The notes: generated by a model not told the origin, from the letters alone. Counted from the stretch's first letter, positions 49,984 through 59,842 are shown. The stretch: DNA of 64,000 nt from Fructobacillus durionis (GCF_900112405.1 NZ_FOLI01000001.1:496001-560000); one strand, 5' to 3'. Program-made: numbers and translations.

Positions 49984-50592
49984 ATGGAAAAAATGATTAT
50001 GGTTTTTGTACTTGCCTACTTAATCGGTTCATTAGTACCCGGTTACTGGATTGGCAAAATTTTCTACCATAAAGATATTCGTACCGAAGGCTCCGGGAAC
50101 ATCGGTACAACGAATGCCTTTCGAATTTTAGGACCCGTTCCTGGTTGTTTCGTTTTGGCCTTCGACATCTTGAAGGGGGCTTTTGCAGCGATGCTCCCCC
50201 ACTTCTTCGGATTAGACATTAACGTCATGTTAGTTGGGCTATTCGCCATTCTTGGTCACACCTTCTCCATTTGGATTGGTTTCAAGGGTGGAAAAGCCGT
50301 GGCCACATCCGCTGGTGTCCTTTCCGTCTATAACGGTCCCCTCTTCTGGATGGTCTGTGCAGTCTTTGTGACCTGCCTGGTTCTCTTCTCAATGGTGTCC
50401 GTTGCATCAATGGTTGGCTTCTCATTTGCCACTGTGATGTCAATCTTCTACTACCACGATTTAATTCTTTCCATTGTGGCAGTTGTCCTAACCGGTTTCG
50501 TCTTCTACCGACATCGCCAAAACCTTGGACGAATCTTCAAAGGACAGGAATCGACCATTCCTTTCGGATTAGTCTACTGGCTTAAAAAATAA
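49984..50592 (+). CDS. plsY: Glycerol-3-phosphate acyltransferase PlsY
   Basis: Membrane enzyme that acylates glycerol-3-phosphate from acyl phosphate, the first step of phospholipid synthesis. The 202-residue protein has about five membrane segments and the three PlsY motifs: LIGSLVPGYWIGK and RTEGSGNIGTTNAFRILG (motif 1), GHTFSIWIGFKGGKAVATSAG (motif 2) and FYRHRQNLGRIFKGQE (motif 3). Ribosome-binding site AAAGGAG. Its divergence from parE is a conserved arrangement in Firmicutes. Confidence 0.96.
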   Translation: MEKMIMVFVLAYLIGSLVPGYWIGKIFYHKDIRTEGSGNIGTTNAFRILGPVPGCFVLAFDILKGAFAAMLPHFFGLDINVMLVGLFAILGHTFSIWIGFKGGKAVATSAGVLSVYNGPLFWMVCAVFVTCLVLFSMVSVASMVGFSFATVMSIFYYHDLILSIVAVVLTGFVFYRHRQNLGRIFKGQESTIPFGLVYWLKK

Positions 50593-50603
50593 CGAATATT
50601 AAT

Positions 50604-50639
50604 AAAAGGGCGACATCTCCGGGTGCCGCCCTTTTTTTG
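50604..50639 (+). terminator. Terminator after plsY
   Basis: AAAGGGCGACATC, TCCG and GGTGCCGCCC are followed by seven T residues. The 50640-50721 gap beyond shows nothing further. Confidence 0.9.
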
Positions 50640-50721
50640 TTTAAAAATCAATCTTATCTCTTAGTACCAATGGTCAATAACTTTTAATTAATTTCTTCTC
50701 GATTTTCCTTAAACAATAGCA

Positions 50722-50757
50722 CAAAAAACGCCCCTGACTAATCAGGAGCGTTTTTCT
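50722..50757 (-). terminator. Terminator after the gene downstream of rel
   Basis: On the minus strand AAACGCTCCTGA, TTAG and TCAGGGGCGTTT are followed by TTT, adjoining the stop at 50758. Confidence 0.9.
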
Positions 50758-51333
50758 TTATTTGATTTTACGAGCTGGTAACTTCAATCGTTGCCAAACA
50801 TCTGGCTGCAAACGCCGTAAGAATAAGGTGGCGTGCAGTGTCAGCAAGACCGCATCAATTAGGTTCATCTTGAAGATATAAAGAATCAAAAATAGCAGAC
50901 TAGTTGGTGGCAAAAGCAAAAGGACGAAAATAATCCATGCTCGTTCAATTGTCCACTTCCGTTTGATGTGTCGCCGTTCAGCCACTTCAGGCTGATAGGA
51001 AACAAAGTCAGTTAGTTGATTCTGAGTCTTCTTCACCTTTCGGTAGGAAGCCCACCAGAAGTAGAAAGGCAAAATGGTCGTTACAAACAACCCAGCCCAC
51101 CAAAGTAAAGGGTTACTTAAAGTAATCATTGGAATTGGAAAGAAGAACTTTCCAATCCAAAGAATCGTACCAATGACGGCAGATATCAAGAAGGTAATAA
51201 ATAACGCTAAATCATTGCCAGATTTTTTAGGCATTCGACGCAAGTAGTAGCTCTGTGCTTTTACGTCATAATAAACAGTCTGATCCTGGCCGTCCTTTTT
51301 CAGGGAAACCAGGCGGATTGGGGTGTTGGACAC
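50758..51333 (-). CDS. Uncharacterised four-helix membrane protein
   Basis: A 191-residue protein that I do not recognise. The N-terminal 40 residues look like a small beta-rich domain (PIRLVSLKKDGQDQTVYYD). Four hydrophobic segments follow (LALFITFLISAVIGTILWIG, WWAGLFVTTILPFYFWW, AWIIFVLLLLPPTSLLFLIL, MNLIDAVLLTLHATLFL) with basic linkers. It starts 34 bases after rel with GAGGAGG as ribosome-binding site, and ends at a good terminator, so it is probably cotranscribed with rel. Most Firmicutes have the dtd gene here instead. Confidence 0.75.
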   Translation of the reverse strand: MSNTPIRLVSLKKDGQDQTVYYDVKAQSYYLRRMPKKSGNDLALFITFLISAVIGTILWIGKFFFPIPMITLSNPLLWWAGLFVTTILPFYFWWASYRKVKKTQNQLTDFVSYQPEVAERRHIKRKWTIERAWIIFVLLLLPPTSLLFLILYIFKMNLIDAVLLTLHATLFLRRLQPDVWQRLKLPARKIK

Positions 51334-51366
51334 GGAGTCCTCCTCGCTTTCTCTTTTTGTTTCTTT

Positions 51367-53604
51367 TTAGTGAATCGTTCGCTTTACATCGTAAACCGAA
51401 TGGTGTGCGGACAATGAATCGATAATGCCATTCAATTGTGCCAAGTTTGATACACCCAATGATGCCTGAACTTGGACCATGCCACTACGGGTCACGTGTC
51501 CATTAATTTCTTTAATGAAGCGTGTCTTTGAGTTCAAAGACTTCAACAAGGTATTCAAGATACCCGGTTCATTTTCGGCATGAATGGTCAAATCAGCCGT
51601 ATAATCAGGGCGCTGGCCGTTAGGGTCAGCCCAAACAACGTCCACCAAACGTTCCCCAGCCTTTTGAGCGGAGTGAATATTTGGACAATCGAAGCGGTGA
51701 ACCGCAACACCACGTCCCTGCGTGATGTAACCCGTCACTGTGTCACCAGGAACTGGTGTACAGCAGTGTGCCAAATAAACAAGAAGACTGTCAATACCAG
51801 CAATCACAACATCTGAGTCTGGGTTCTGTGACTTCCCCTTAACCTGAATGTTTTCCTTCTTGATGGCGCCACCCTCTTCAAGCAGACGCTTTTGTAACTC
51901 TTCGGCTTCCTTGGCTTCGAGTTCTTCACGGTAAGCCTTCGTTAACTCACGAACAACAGCCAAACGGGTAACATCCCCATATCCAACTGCTGCCAGCAAA
52001 TCGTCCTTTGTCCCTGACTGGAAAGTATCTGCCACGGCCTGTAACTGCTCATCAGAAATAAAGTTATTAACATCGTATCCCTGATCAAAGAGTTCCTTTG
52101 AAACGGCATCCAAACCAGATTGAATATTGTCAGCACGGTCACGCTTCTTCAAAGAAGACTTAATCTTATGACGGGCCTTACGAGTCTTAACCAAGTCCAA
52201 CCAATCACGGGATGGCTGGGCGTTTGGACTAGTTAAAATTTCAATGATATCACCGTTTTGAATACGGTAATCCAAGGGAACAATTCGGCCGTTGGCCTTA
52301 GCTCCCGTTGTATGTGCACCAACATTCGAGTGGATGGCAAAGGCCATATCCAATGGTCCCGCACCGGCTGCTAATTCGTAGACATCCCCTGCAGGTGAAA
52401 AGGCGTAAACACGGTCAACAAAAAGATCCGTTTGCACAGAGTCCATGAAGTCCTGGGCATCTTCAGCCGATTCCTGGAATTCCAAGATTCCCTGAATCAT
52501 GTTCAAGACTTGTTCGGACTGGTCAGAAACGTTCGCCTGTTGGTCAGAACCCTTGTTCTTCTTATATGCCCAGTGCGCCGCCACACCAAATTCGGCAACT
52601 TGGTGCATCCGGTAAGTACGAATCTGTACTTCTAGGGGACGGCCACCCGGTCCAATCACCGTCGTATGCAATGACTGGTAACCGTTTGGCTTAGGAAGGG
52701 CGATATAATCCTTAAAACGACCTGGCAATGGCTTCCAGTGTGCGTGAATAGCACCCAAAACAGCATAGGTATCTGGAATGCTTTCCGTCAAAACACGGAT
52801 GGCAGACAAGTCATAAATTTCATCAAAGGACTTATGCTTATCAACCAACTTACGGTAAATCGAATAGATGTGCTTAGGACGACCGTAAACCGAAACATCT
52901 TCGATGTGTAGTTCATCGATACTTGCTTCAATCTTATCAACGGCCTCTTGAATGACCTCAAGACGTTCGTCACGCTTCATATCCATCATTGAAGCAATCT
53001 TATGGTAAGCATCGGGCTCCAAATAAAGGAGTGACAAGTCTTCCAGCTCCCACTTAATAGCAGAAATTCCAAGACGGTCAGTTAATGGCGCATAGATTGA
53101 CAGTGTTTCTTGTGCAATTCGGCGCTGCTTGTCAGGACGCAAGGCATCCAAAGTTCGCATGTTATGCAGACGATCGGCCAACTTAACAATAATCACACGA
53201 ATGTCTTTTGCCATCGCTAAAAGAAGCTTACGGTGGTTTTCCGCCAACTGGACTTTGGAGTCCTGGTACTTAATCTTCGATATCTTGGTAACACCGTCAA
53301 CGATACGAGCAACAATTGGGCCAAACTTATCACTAACGTCTTCGAGCGTAACTGGCGTATCCTCGACAATATCGTGTAAAAAGCCAGCCACAATCGTTGG
53401 ACCATCCATCTTCAACTCGGCTAAGATACCAGCCACTTGGATTGGATGCGCAATGTAGGGAATCCCAGATTGACGTTTCTGTTCTTTGTGTAGTTCATTC
53501 GCCCAGTTGTAGGCCTCATGAACGGCTTTGATTTGATCTTCTGGTAAATAGTCCCCGACCATTTCCAAGACCTCATTTGCCTTGTACTCTTTATGCTTCG
53601 TCAT
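51367..53604 (-). CDS. rel: Bifunctional (p)ppGpp synthetase/hydrolase
   Basis: Central enzyme of the stringent response. The 745-residue protein has the HD hydrolase domain (GIPYIAHPIQVAGILAELK, FLHDIVEDTPV), the synthetase domain (YDLSAIRVLTESIPDTY, ALPKPNGYQSLHTTVIGPGG), TGS (DRVYAFSPAGDVYELAAG), the zinc-finger/CC region (HCCTPVPGDTVTGY) and the ACT domain. Both catalytic halves look intact. The ATG at 53602-53604 lies behind AAAGGGGGT; the earlier in-frame start is part of that leader. Confidence 0.96.
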   Translation of the reverse strand: MTKHKEYKANEVLEMVGDYLPEDQIKAVHEAYNWANELHKEQKRQSGIPYIAHPIQVAGILAELKMDGPTIVAGFLHDIVEDTPVTLEDVSDKFGPIVARIVDGVTKISKIKYQDSKVQLAENHRKLLLAMAKDIRVIIVKLADRLHNMRTLDALRPDKQRRIAQETLSIYAPLTDRLGISAIKWELEDLSLLYLEPDAYHKIASMMDMKRDERLEVIQEAVDKIEASIDELHIEDVSVYGRPKHIYSIYRKLVDKHKSFDEIYDLSAIRVLTESIPDTYAVLGAIHAHWKPLPGRFKDYIALPKPNGYQSLHTTVIGPGGRPLEVQIRTYRMHQVAEFGVAAHWAYKKNKGSDQQANVSDQSEQVLNMIQGILEFQESAEDAQDFMDSVQTDLFVDRVYAFSPAGDVYELAAGAGPLDMAFAIHSNVGAHTTGAKANGRIVPLDYRIQNGDIIEILTSPNAQPSRDWLDLVKTRKARHKIKSSLKKRDRADNIQSGLDAVSKELFDQGYDVNNFISDEQLQAVADTFQSGTKDDLLAAVGYGDVTRLAVVRELTKAYREELEAKEAEELQKRLLEEGGAIKKENIQVKGKSQNPDSDVVIAGIDSLLVYLAHCCTPVPGDTVTGYITQGRGVAVHRFDCPNIHSAQKAGERLVDVVWADPNGQRPDYTADLTIHAENEPGILNTLLKSLNSKTRFIKEINGHVTRSGMVQVQASLGVSNLAQLNGIIDSLSAHHSVYDVKRTIH

Positions 53605-53654
53605 GGGACCCCCTTTCAAAACGGCGATAGCCATTTAACTTGTATTTAATCACA

Positions 53655-53683
53655 ATTATAATAGAAGAAAAGAGTGTACACAA
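53655..53683 (-). promoter_or_regulatory. Promoter of rel
   Basis: On the minus strand TTGTGT, a 17-base spacer and TATAAT, about 50 bases before the rel start. Confidence 0.65.
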
Positions 53684-53690
53684 GTTAGAA

Positions 53691-53734
53691 TTTGTCCCTT
53701 ATTATGTTCTGAAATGAGCATAATAAAGGACAAA
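53691..53734. repeat. Large inverted repeat between rel and an MFS gene
   Basis: TTTGTCCCTTATTATG (53691-53706), 12 bases, and CATAATAAAGGACAAA (53719-53734) are complementary except at one position. It starts eight bases upstream of the rel -35 box and lies 120 bases before the divergent MFS gene. No T-run follows, so an operator is more likely than a terminator. The 53735-53853 remainder is AT-rich with weak plus-strand promoter candidates. Confidence 0.8.
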
Positions 53735-53853
53735 ATTTATACCCTTTATCTAATATAAAAGTCCAAAACATCTTCTCCCCTTGAACTTAGCTGAAAATTG
53801 CAAATAAAAGGAGTAATATTATTTAAATAGCATTCAATATAAAGGAGGGACAA

Positions 53854-55077
53854 ATGGCCAACGAAAACAAAGCAATTAATTGGAAACGAAACGTATGGAT
53901 TGTTTGGATAGCCGTCTTCATGACCGGTATTGCCTTCTCCGAAATTCTTCCTTTTCTTTCCCTTTACATCAAAACACTGGGTGACTTTTCAAGGCAGGAA
54001 CTAAACTTTTACTCAGGGGCAGCCTTTGCCGTAACCTTCATGGTTTCCGCCATCGTTTCCCCTCTCTGGGGTAAGCTGGCCGATAAAAAGGGCCGCAAGC
54101 TGATGATGCTCCGTGCCGCCTTAGGCTTGGGTGTTCTCATGGCCTTCAACGGTTTCGCCCAAAACATCTGGCAGCTACTCCTCTTCCGTGCCATTCAAGG
54201 AGGACTGGGTGGTTTCGTGTCCAACGCCAACGCCCTAATCGCTACGCAAGCACCCCGTGATCAAGTTGGACGAACTCTAGGAATTGTAACGACCGGCTTT
54301 ACTGGCGGTAACCTAATTGGTCCCCTTGTCGGTGGAGCCTTAGCATCTTTCATGTCCTACCGGATGATTTTCTTAATCACCGCCGTCATTTTTGGAATCG
54401 TCTTCATCTTCATTCTGCTCTTTGTTGAAGAAGAAGCACCGCAGGCAGCTCAACAAACAACGGATGATAGTGAGCCTGCTCCATCACACAAATTCCGTGA
54501 CCTACCAAATAAGAACTTACTACTTGGCCTCTTTGTTACGACAGCACTAGTTCAGACGGTCAACATGTCCATCAACCCAATCGTGGCCCTCTTCGTTCAC
54601 GAAGTACTCCACGGCCAGTCAAACATTACCTTCATTACTGGAGTGGTGGCTGCTATGCCCGGATGTGCGACTTTCATCTTTGCCCCATGGTTCGGCCGAC
54701 TTGGTGACCGAATCGGAACCAAGTACATGATTCAGGCCGGCTTTATCTTAGCCGTCCTAGCCTTCTTCCCAACGGCCTTTGTATCAACTGTCTTCTGGTT
54801 AATCTTCTGCCGTTTTGCAGTTGGAATCGCCGATGCTACCCTGATGCCCGGCGTTCAAACCCTTCTGTCACGCAACACACCAAAAGAAATGGTTTCACTG
54901 GTCTTTTCATACAACCAGTCCTTCATGTACATCGGAGCGGTTGCCGGGCCAATGGCCGGTACTGTCATTGCCTCCATCTTTGATTACCGGGCCATCTTCA
55001 TCTTCTCAGCGATTGTCATGGTCATTAACGGGACCCTCTTCTACTTCAACGTAGCCCGCAAGGAAACGATTAAGTAA
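53854..55077 (+). CDS. MFS multidrug-type efflux transporter
   Basis: A 407-residue drug/H+ antiporter-type (DHA1) major facilitator with about 12 membrane segments. Motif A is GKLADKKGRKLMMLRAALG; motif B is near FRAIQGGLGGFVSNANAL; motif C-like GFTGGNLIGPLVGGALA follows. The loop between halves is acidic then polar (FVEEEAPQAAQQTTDDSEPA). Substrate unknown; relatives export drugs. Ribosome-binding site AAAGGAGGG. Transcribed alone, divergent from rel. Confidence 0.88.
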   Translation: MANENKAINWKRNVWIVWIAVFMTGIAFSEILPFLSLYIKTLGDFSRQELNFYSGAAFAVTFMVSAIVSPLWGKLADKKGRKLMMLRAALGLGVLMAFNGFAQNIWQLLLFRAIQGGLGGFVSNANALIATQAPRDQVGRTLGIVTTGFTGGNLIGPLVGGALASFMSYRMIFLITAVIFGIVFIFILLFVEEEAPQAAQQTTDDSEPAPSHKFRDLPNKNLLLGLFVTTALVQTVNMSINPIVALFVHEVLHGQSNITFITGVVAAMPGCATFIFAPWFGRLGDRIGTKYMIQAGFILAVLAFFPTAFVSTVFWLIFCRFAVGIADATLMPGVQTLLSRNTPKEMVSLVFSYNQSFMYIGAVAGPMAGTVIASIFDYRAIFIFSAIVMVINGTLFYFNVARKETIK

Positions 55078-55127
55078 GCCGTCCTAATTGCTGGTATGCC
55101 CTCCGCATAACCAACAATAAAAGCACC

Positions 55128-55161
55128 AAAAAAGTCCTCCGAGAATTCTCGGAGGACTTTT
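55128..55161. terminator. Bidirectional terminator between MFS gene and glnA
   Basis: AAAAAGTCCTCCGAG and CTCGGAGGACTTTTT form a perfect palindrome with a 4-base AATT centre and T-runs on both strands. Confidence 0.93.
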
Positions 55162-55175
55162 TAAGTTGAACTATT

Positions 55176-56522
55176 TTAGTATTGCATGAAGTAGTTATCA
55201 AGTTCCCACTTTGAAACATACTGACGGTATGAAGAGTATTCGATGCGCTTTGCTTCAATAAACTTGTCGGTGATGTGTGAACCGATTGCGTCGATGATTG
55301 TTGGATCTTGTTCCAATTCTTCCAAAGCATCCAAGAGCGTGTCAGGCAAGTTCTTGATACCAGCCTTCTTACGTTCGTTTTCGTCCATCAAGTAGATGTT
55401 ACGGTCAACGGATGCCATTGGTTCGAGATGGTTATCGATACCATCCATACCGGCTACCAAGATGGCTGCCAAGCAAGTGTATGGGTTGGTTGTTGGATCA
55501 ACCGTACGCAATTCCAAACGAGTTGCCATACCGCGTGAAGCTGGTACTCGAACCATTGGTGAACGGTTTGATGCAGACCAAGCAATGTAAACAGGTGCTT
55601 CGAATCCAGGAATCAAACGCTTGTATGAGTTAACCGTTGGGTTCGCAATGGCAGTGATGGCTGGGGCGTGCTTCAAAAGTCCACCCAAGAAGTTCATGGC
55701 TGTTGTTGAAAGACCCATGTAGTCATCGTCCTTACCGTCAAAGGCGTTGCCGTCCTTAGTAAAGAGTGACATGTTCACGTGCATTCCAGAACCGTTGATA
55801 CCAGCAACTGGCTTTGGCATGAAGGTTGCATAGTAGCCATTTTCACGAGCGATTGTCTTAACAACCAACTTGAAAGTCTGAATCTTATCGGCTGCATCAA
55901 TGGCATCCGCGTACTTGTAGTCAACTTCGTGCTGACCTTCCGCAACTTCGTGGTGGGCAGCTTCAACTTCAAAGCCCATTTTTTCCAAAGTCAAAACGAT
56001 CTTACGACGAACGTCTTCACCCATGTCCATTGGGGCCAAATCGAAGTATGAACCATGGTCGTTCAATTCCATCGTTGGCTTGCCGTTTTCATCCATCTTG
56101 AAGAGGAAGAATTCTGGTTCAGTACCAACGTTGAATGCAGTAAAGCCTTCGTCTTCGGCCTTCTTAACGGCGTTCTTCAAGGCGATACGTGGGTCACCAG
56201 CAAATGGTGTACGATCCTTGTTGTAGACATCCGCAATCAAACGGGCGACTTTACCACCGTGTTCATCGGTTGCCCAAGGGAAAATCAAGAAAGTTGAAAG
56301 GTCAGGATACAAATACATATCTGACTCGTTGATTCGAACGAACCCTTCAATTGATGAACCATCGAACATTAGGTCGTTGTTCAAGACCTTGTCCAATTGT
56401 GAAACTGGCACTTCGACGTTCTTAATCATTCCCAAAACATCGGTAAAAGTCACGCGAATAAATTCAACGTTCTCGTCTTTAACGCGTTGCTTGATTTCTT
56501 CTTTGGTTAGTTGCTTTGACAT
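55176..56522 (-). CDS. glnA: Glutamine synthetase, type I
   Basis: Makes glutamine from glutamate and ammonia. The 448-residue protein has the N-terminal beta-grasp part ([20 protein letters not shown]), the catalytic region [11 protein letters not shown], the ATP loop [14 protein letters not shown] and the C-terminal catalytic motif [11 protein letters not shown]. The size fits the short Firmicute (GSI-alpha) type without the adenylylation loop. I used the ATG at 56520-56522, preceded by GGGGGA. It follows glnR by 42 bases in the classic glnRA operon. Confidence 0.97.
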   Translation of the reverse strand: MSKQLTKEEIKQRVKDENVEFIRVTFTDVLGMIKNVEVPVSQLDKVLNNDLMFDGSSIEGFVRINESDMYLYPDLSTFLIFPWATDEHGGKVARLIADVYNKDRTPFAGDPRIALKNAVKKAEDEGFTAFNVGTEPEFFLFKMDENGKPTMELNDHGSYFDLAPMDMGEDVRRKIVLTLEKMGFEVEAAHHEVAEGQHEVDYKYADAIDAADKIQTFKLVVKTIARENGYYATFMPKPVAGINGSGMHVNMSLFTKDGNAFDGKDDDYMGLSTTAMNFLGGLLKHAPAITAIANPTVNSYKRLIPGFEAPVYIAWSASNRSPMVRVPASRGMATRLELRTVDPTTNPYTCLAAILVAGMDGIDNHLEPMASVDRNIYLMDENERKKAGIKNLPDTLLDALEELEQDPTIIDAIGSHITDKFIEAKRIEYSSYRQYVSKWELDNYFMQY

Positions 56523-56564
56523 CTTTTCCCCCAATTTGTTTAACTTCTTCATGCACGTTTCTGG

Positions 56565-56906
56565 CTAAGGTTGATTAAAACGGGCAATTTGCGCAAATTC
56601 GTCTTGCAAAGAACGACGTAGTGAAGAATCGGCATCTTCCTCGCGAATCTTCTTCAGACGGTTTGCCTTATCAAAGAGCTCTTTAATATCCTTGGTCGAA
56701 TCACCTGCATCCAAATGATCCTTAATCCGTAAGAGTTGGTCAATATCGTTCAAAGAGAAACGGCGCTGACCACCATTTCCTCTTTTGGGTTTCACGAGCC
56801 CGTGTTCCTCATAGTATCGAATCTGACGATCCGAAAGTAAGGTAAGCTCACGTACCACAGACATTGGCAAGACAGCCTTATTTCGTTGTAATTCTGAACT
56901 TTTCAC
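56565..56906 (-). CDS. glnR: MerR-family nitrogen regulator GlnR
   Basis: A 113-residue regulator that represses glnRA when glutamine is plentiful, sensing feedback-inhibited glutamine synthetase. The MerR helix-turn-helix is MSVVRELTLLSDRQIRYYEE with HGLVKPKRGNGGQRRFS as wing, and the C-terminal tail LRRSLQDEFAQIARFNQP is GlnR-like. Start codon GTG, behind GGGGGA. I found no clear TGTNAN7TNACA operator in the 56907-57079 gap. Confidence 0.94.
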   Translation of the reverse strand: MKSSELQRNKAVLPMSVVRELTLLSDRQIRYYEEHGLVKPKRGNGGQRRFSLNDIDQLLRIKDHLDAGDSTKDIKELFDKANRLKKIREEDADSSLRRSLQDEFAQIARFNQP

Positions 56907-57079
56907 GATTCAACCATCCCCCTTGCTAAAAATAATAGCCGAAAGTCATATTTTTGTATAATAATTGGTTAGGTTTCTTGACCTTGACCCCCGAATTGGT
57001 ATGGTCATTGGTCTAGTTTCATTCTAAACTTTATTTTTAAAAAAATCAGTTAAATGGCTTAAAATCAACGATTTATAGC

Positions 57080-57110
57080 AAAAAAGAGCCTAGAATTTGG
57101 CTCTTTTTTA
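57080..57110 (-). terminator. Terminator after polA
   Basis: On the minus strand AAAAGAGCC, a short loop and GGCTCTTTT are followed by TTGC, adjoining the polA stop. Confidence 0.88.
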
Positions 57111-57117
57111 TTTTTAA

Positions 57118-59808
57118 CTATTTTGCTTCATACCAGGTTGGTCCAGCGTGTGACTCAACCTTCAAAGGAATGGCAAGCTTAACAGCGGAATCCATCACCT
57201 TTGTGACAGTCTCGCGGAGTTCTTCCAACTCTTCCTTTGGACATTCAAAGACCAATTCATCGTGCACCTGCACAAGCATGTTGGCTTGCATGCCCTTCTC
57301 TTCGATGGCCCGACTGACTTTGATCATGGCAATCTTGATGATGTCAGCGGCAGAACCCTGAATTGGTGAGTTCATCGCCGTTCGTTCTGCAAAGGAACGG
57401 GTATTGAAGTTCTTGGCGTTAATATCAGGTAGATAGCGGCGACGGTGTTCAATCGTTTCAACATAGCCGTCCTTATGTGCCTGCTCCTTGATTTGTCCCA
57501 TCCACTGGTGAATACGTGGGAACTCCTTGAAGTATGTCTCAATGAAGTTCTTGGCATCCTTACGAGGAATGTTCAAGTTCTTTGACAAACCGTAATCTGA
57601 AATACCATAGACGATTCCAAAGTTAACCGCCTTAGCTGTACGACGTTGCTCAGCATCGACTGGTGCATCATCTGGCAGGCCAAAGACCTTGCGGGCTGTT
57701 TCAGCGTGAATATCCTCGTCTTCTACGAAAGCATGTTCCATAGCGGGGTCACCAGTAATGGAAGCCAACACTCGTAATTCAATCTGTGAGTAATCAGCAC
57801 CAAAGATTTCCCAACCTTCGTGTGCTGGCACAAAGGCGTGGCGAATCTTTCGACCGGCTTCAGTACGCATTGGAATATTCTGCAAGTTTGGATCAACAGA
57901 TGACAAACGACCCGTCTGGGTCAACGTCTGCAAGAAACGCGTGTGGACTTTATGGTCCGCTGGGTCAACAACGGCCAACAAGCCATCCACATAGGTGGAC
58001 TTCAACTTAGCCAACTGACGGTAGGCCAGAATATGCTCAACGATTGGCGCTTGTGGGGCCAACTTCTCCAACACTTCGACAGCCGTTGAGTAGCCTGTTT
58101 TGGTTTTCTTAATAACAGGCAAGCCCATCTTATCAAAAAGAAGCGTTCCCAATTGCTTGGTTGAATTGATATTGAACTCTTCACCAGCCATCTGATAAAT
58201 CTCAGTCTTCAAGTTGGCAATTTGCTCGTCCATCTCCTGGCCCATCTTAGCCAAACGGTCTTCTTTCACAGTGAAGCCCTGTGCTTCCATCTTTGCTAGC
58301 ACAAAGGAAAGTGGCAATTCAATGTCGTTGTAAAGATGTCCCTGCTCATGTTCATCAAGGTCCGCAAAGGCCTGATCACGGAGATCAAAAATCGTTTGCG
58401 CCTTATGACCAATATGGTCGATTAAGACTTTATCGTCTTCAGGAATAGCAAACTTGGCACCCTTACCGTAGATTTCTTCGTCATTGGCTAGGTAACGGCC
58501 AAAACGACCGGCAAGTGTGGACAGAACGTTATCATTGCCAACCGTATCCAAGAGGTAGGCCACCAATAAGAAGTCAAAGTCAGCCCCTGCCAAGTTCAGG
58601 CCAAGGCGGTGACAAAGTACCCAGTGCTCTTTGGCATTAAAGAGCTGAAGGGCAATATCCTCTGATTCAATAATTTGACGCAAATCTTCATTATCGAAGA
58701 GTGTAAAGTCGCGGGAACCATAGTAGCCAACCTTATCATTCCCCAAGGCAAAGGCAAACATGTCGGCTGTATGGTAGTTAGGACCTGTCGTGTCGATGTG
58801 GAATGCCAAGGACTTTTCCTTAACCAATTGCTTCAATACGTCAGCGGTCAACTCCTTTACTTCTGTGAAGTTTCCCTGTTTGGTCTCCGCCTCTTCGGCT
58901 GCTTCACCATTGTCATCAAAGAGTGAATTGGCGCGTAGCTTATTCAAAGCCTGCTTGAAGTGCAACTTCTCAAAGAGCGAAACTAATCCCTTTTCCTTAG
59001 GACCATGGTATTCAATGTCCGTGAGTCCAATTGGAAGCTTAGCATCGGTAATAATCGTAGCCAACTTTTGTGCACGGAAGGCAATGTCCTTATCTTCAAT
59101 CAAATGTTCCTTCATCTTAGAAGGCTTCATCTCATCGACGTGGGCGTACAAATTTTCCAAATCATGGTACTGCTTCAAGAGCTTGAGGGCAGTCTTTTCA
59201 CCAATCTTGGTTACACCAGGATAGTTATCAGAAGTATCACCCGTTAAGGCCTTCTTATCAATAATCTGGGCTGGTGTAATCCCATACTGTTCCATGATGA
59301 AGTCTGGTGTATAAACTTCAACTTGAGTGACACCCTTCTTAGTTAATTTAACCGTAATGTCGTCCGTAACCAACTGAGTCAAATCGGCATCACCAGTAAT
59401 GATAATCACTTGATCACCAGCGGCCTGTCCAACTCGTGACAAAGTCCCGATGATATCGTCGGCCTCTAAACCAACCTGCTCGTAGTTGTGTAATCCGTGA
59501 GCCTCCACCATTTCATGCAAGTATGGGAACTGTTCCTTGAACTCGGCCGGCGTCTTGTCACGGCCAGACTTGTACTCTGGGTATAAGTCACCACGGAATG
59601 TTTCTTTTCCGGAACGAGCGTCCCAGGCCACCAAGGCCATATCCGGCTGCATTGGTAGGACAATTGACTCTATAAAGTTATTGAAGGCAACTAAGGCGTT
59701 CGTGTGCAAACCTTCAGGTGTTACCATTCGGTCAAGCTGCTGGTACATGGCATAAAAGGCACGGAATGCCAGTGAGTTACCATCAATTAAAAGAATCTTT
59801 TTACTCAT
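57118..59808 (-). CDS. polA: DNA polymerase I
   Basis: Repair and Okazaki-fragment polymerase of 896 residues. Visible are the 5'-nuclease domain (LLIDGNSLAFRAFYAM, EADDIIGTL, ITGDADLTQLV, GDTSDNYPGV), a 3'-5' exonuclease-like domain whose DxE motif is replaced (FHIDTTGPNY), and polymerase motifs A (DYSQIELRVLASI), B (RRTAKAVNFGIVYG) and C (VHDELVFE). The exonuclease is therefore probably inactive, as in Bacillus-type Pol I. A single transcription unit here; no mutM follows. Confidence 0.97.
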   Translation of the reverse strand: MSKKILLIDGNSLAFRAFYAMYQQLDRMVTPEGLHTNALVAFNNFIESIVLPMQPDMALVAWDARSGKETFRGDLYPEYKSGRDKTPAEFKEQFPYLHEMVEAHGLHNYEQVGLEADDIIGTLSRVGQAAGDQVIIITGDADLTQLVTDDITVKLTKKGVTQVEVYTPDFIMEQYGITPAQIIDKKALTGDTSDNYPGVTKIGEKTALKLLKQYHDLENLYAHVDEMKPSKMKEHLIEDKDIAFRAQKLATIITDAKLPIGLTDIEYHGPKEKGLVSLFEKLHFKQALNKLRANSLFDDNGEAAEEAETKQGNFTEVKELTADVLKQLVKEKSLAFHIDTTGPNYHTADMFAFALGNDKVGYYGSRDFTLFDNEDLRQIIESEDIALQLFNAKEHWVLCHRLGLNLAGADFDFLLVAYLLDTVGNDNVLSTLAGRFGRYLANDEEIYGKGAKFAIPEDDKVLIDHIGHKAQTIFDLRDQAFADLDEHEQGHLYNDIELPLSFVLAKMEAQGFTVKEDRLAKMGQEMDEQIANLKTEIYQMAGEEFNINSTKQLGTLLFDKMGLPVIKKTKTGYSTAVEVLEKLAPQAPIVEHILAYRQLAKLKSTYVDGLLAVVDPADHKVHTRFLQTLTQTGRLSSVDPNLQNIPMRTEAGRKIRHAFVPAHEGWEIFGADYSQIELRVLASITGDPAMEHAFVEDEDIHAETARKVFGLPDDAPVDAEQRRTAKAVNFGIVYGISDYGLSKNLNIPRKDAKNFIETYFKEFPRIHQWMGQIKEQAHKDGYVETIEHRRRYLPDINAKNFNTRSFAERTAMNSPIQGSAADIIKIAMIKVSRAIEEKGMQANMLVQVHDELVFECPKEELEELRETVTKVMDSAVKLAIPLKVESHAGPTWYEAK

Positions 59809-59842
59809 AAATACCCCTTGTTTATCTTCTTCGATTTTAGCA

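Noticed and set aside
56993-57005. Direct repeats of GGTCAA upstream of glnR
   Set aside because: Two adjacent six-base repeats are too short to call a regulatory site without comparison.
56907-57079. GlnR operator upstream of glnR
   Set aside because: I searched by eye for TGTNAN7TNACA and found no convincing match, so none is annotated.
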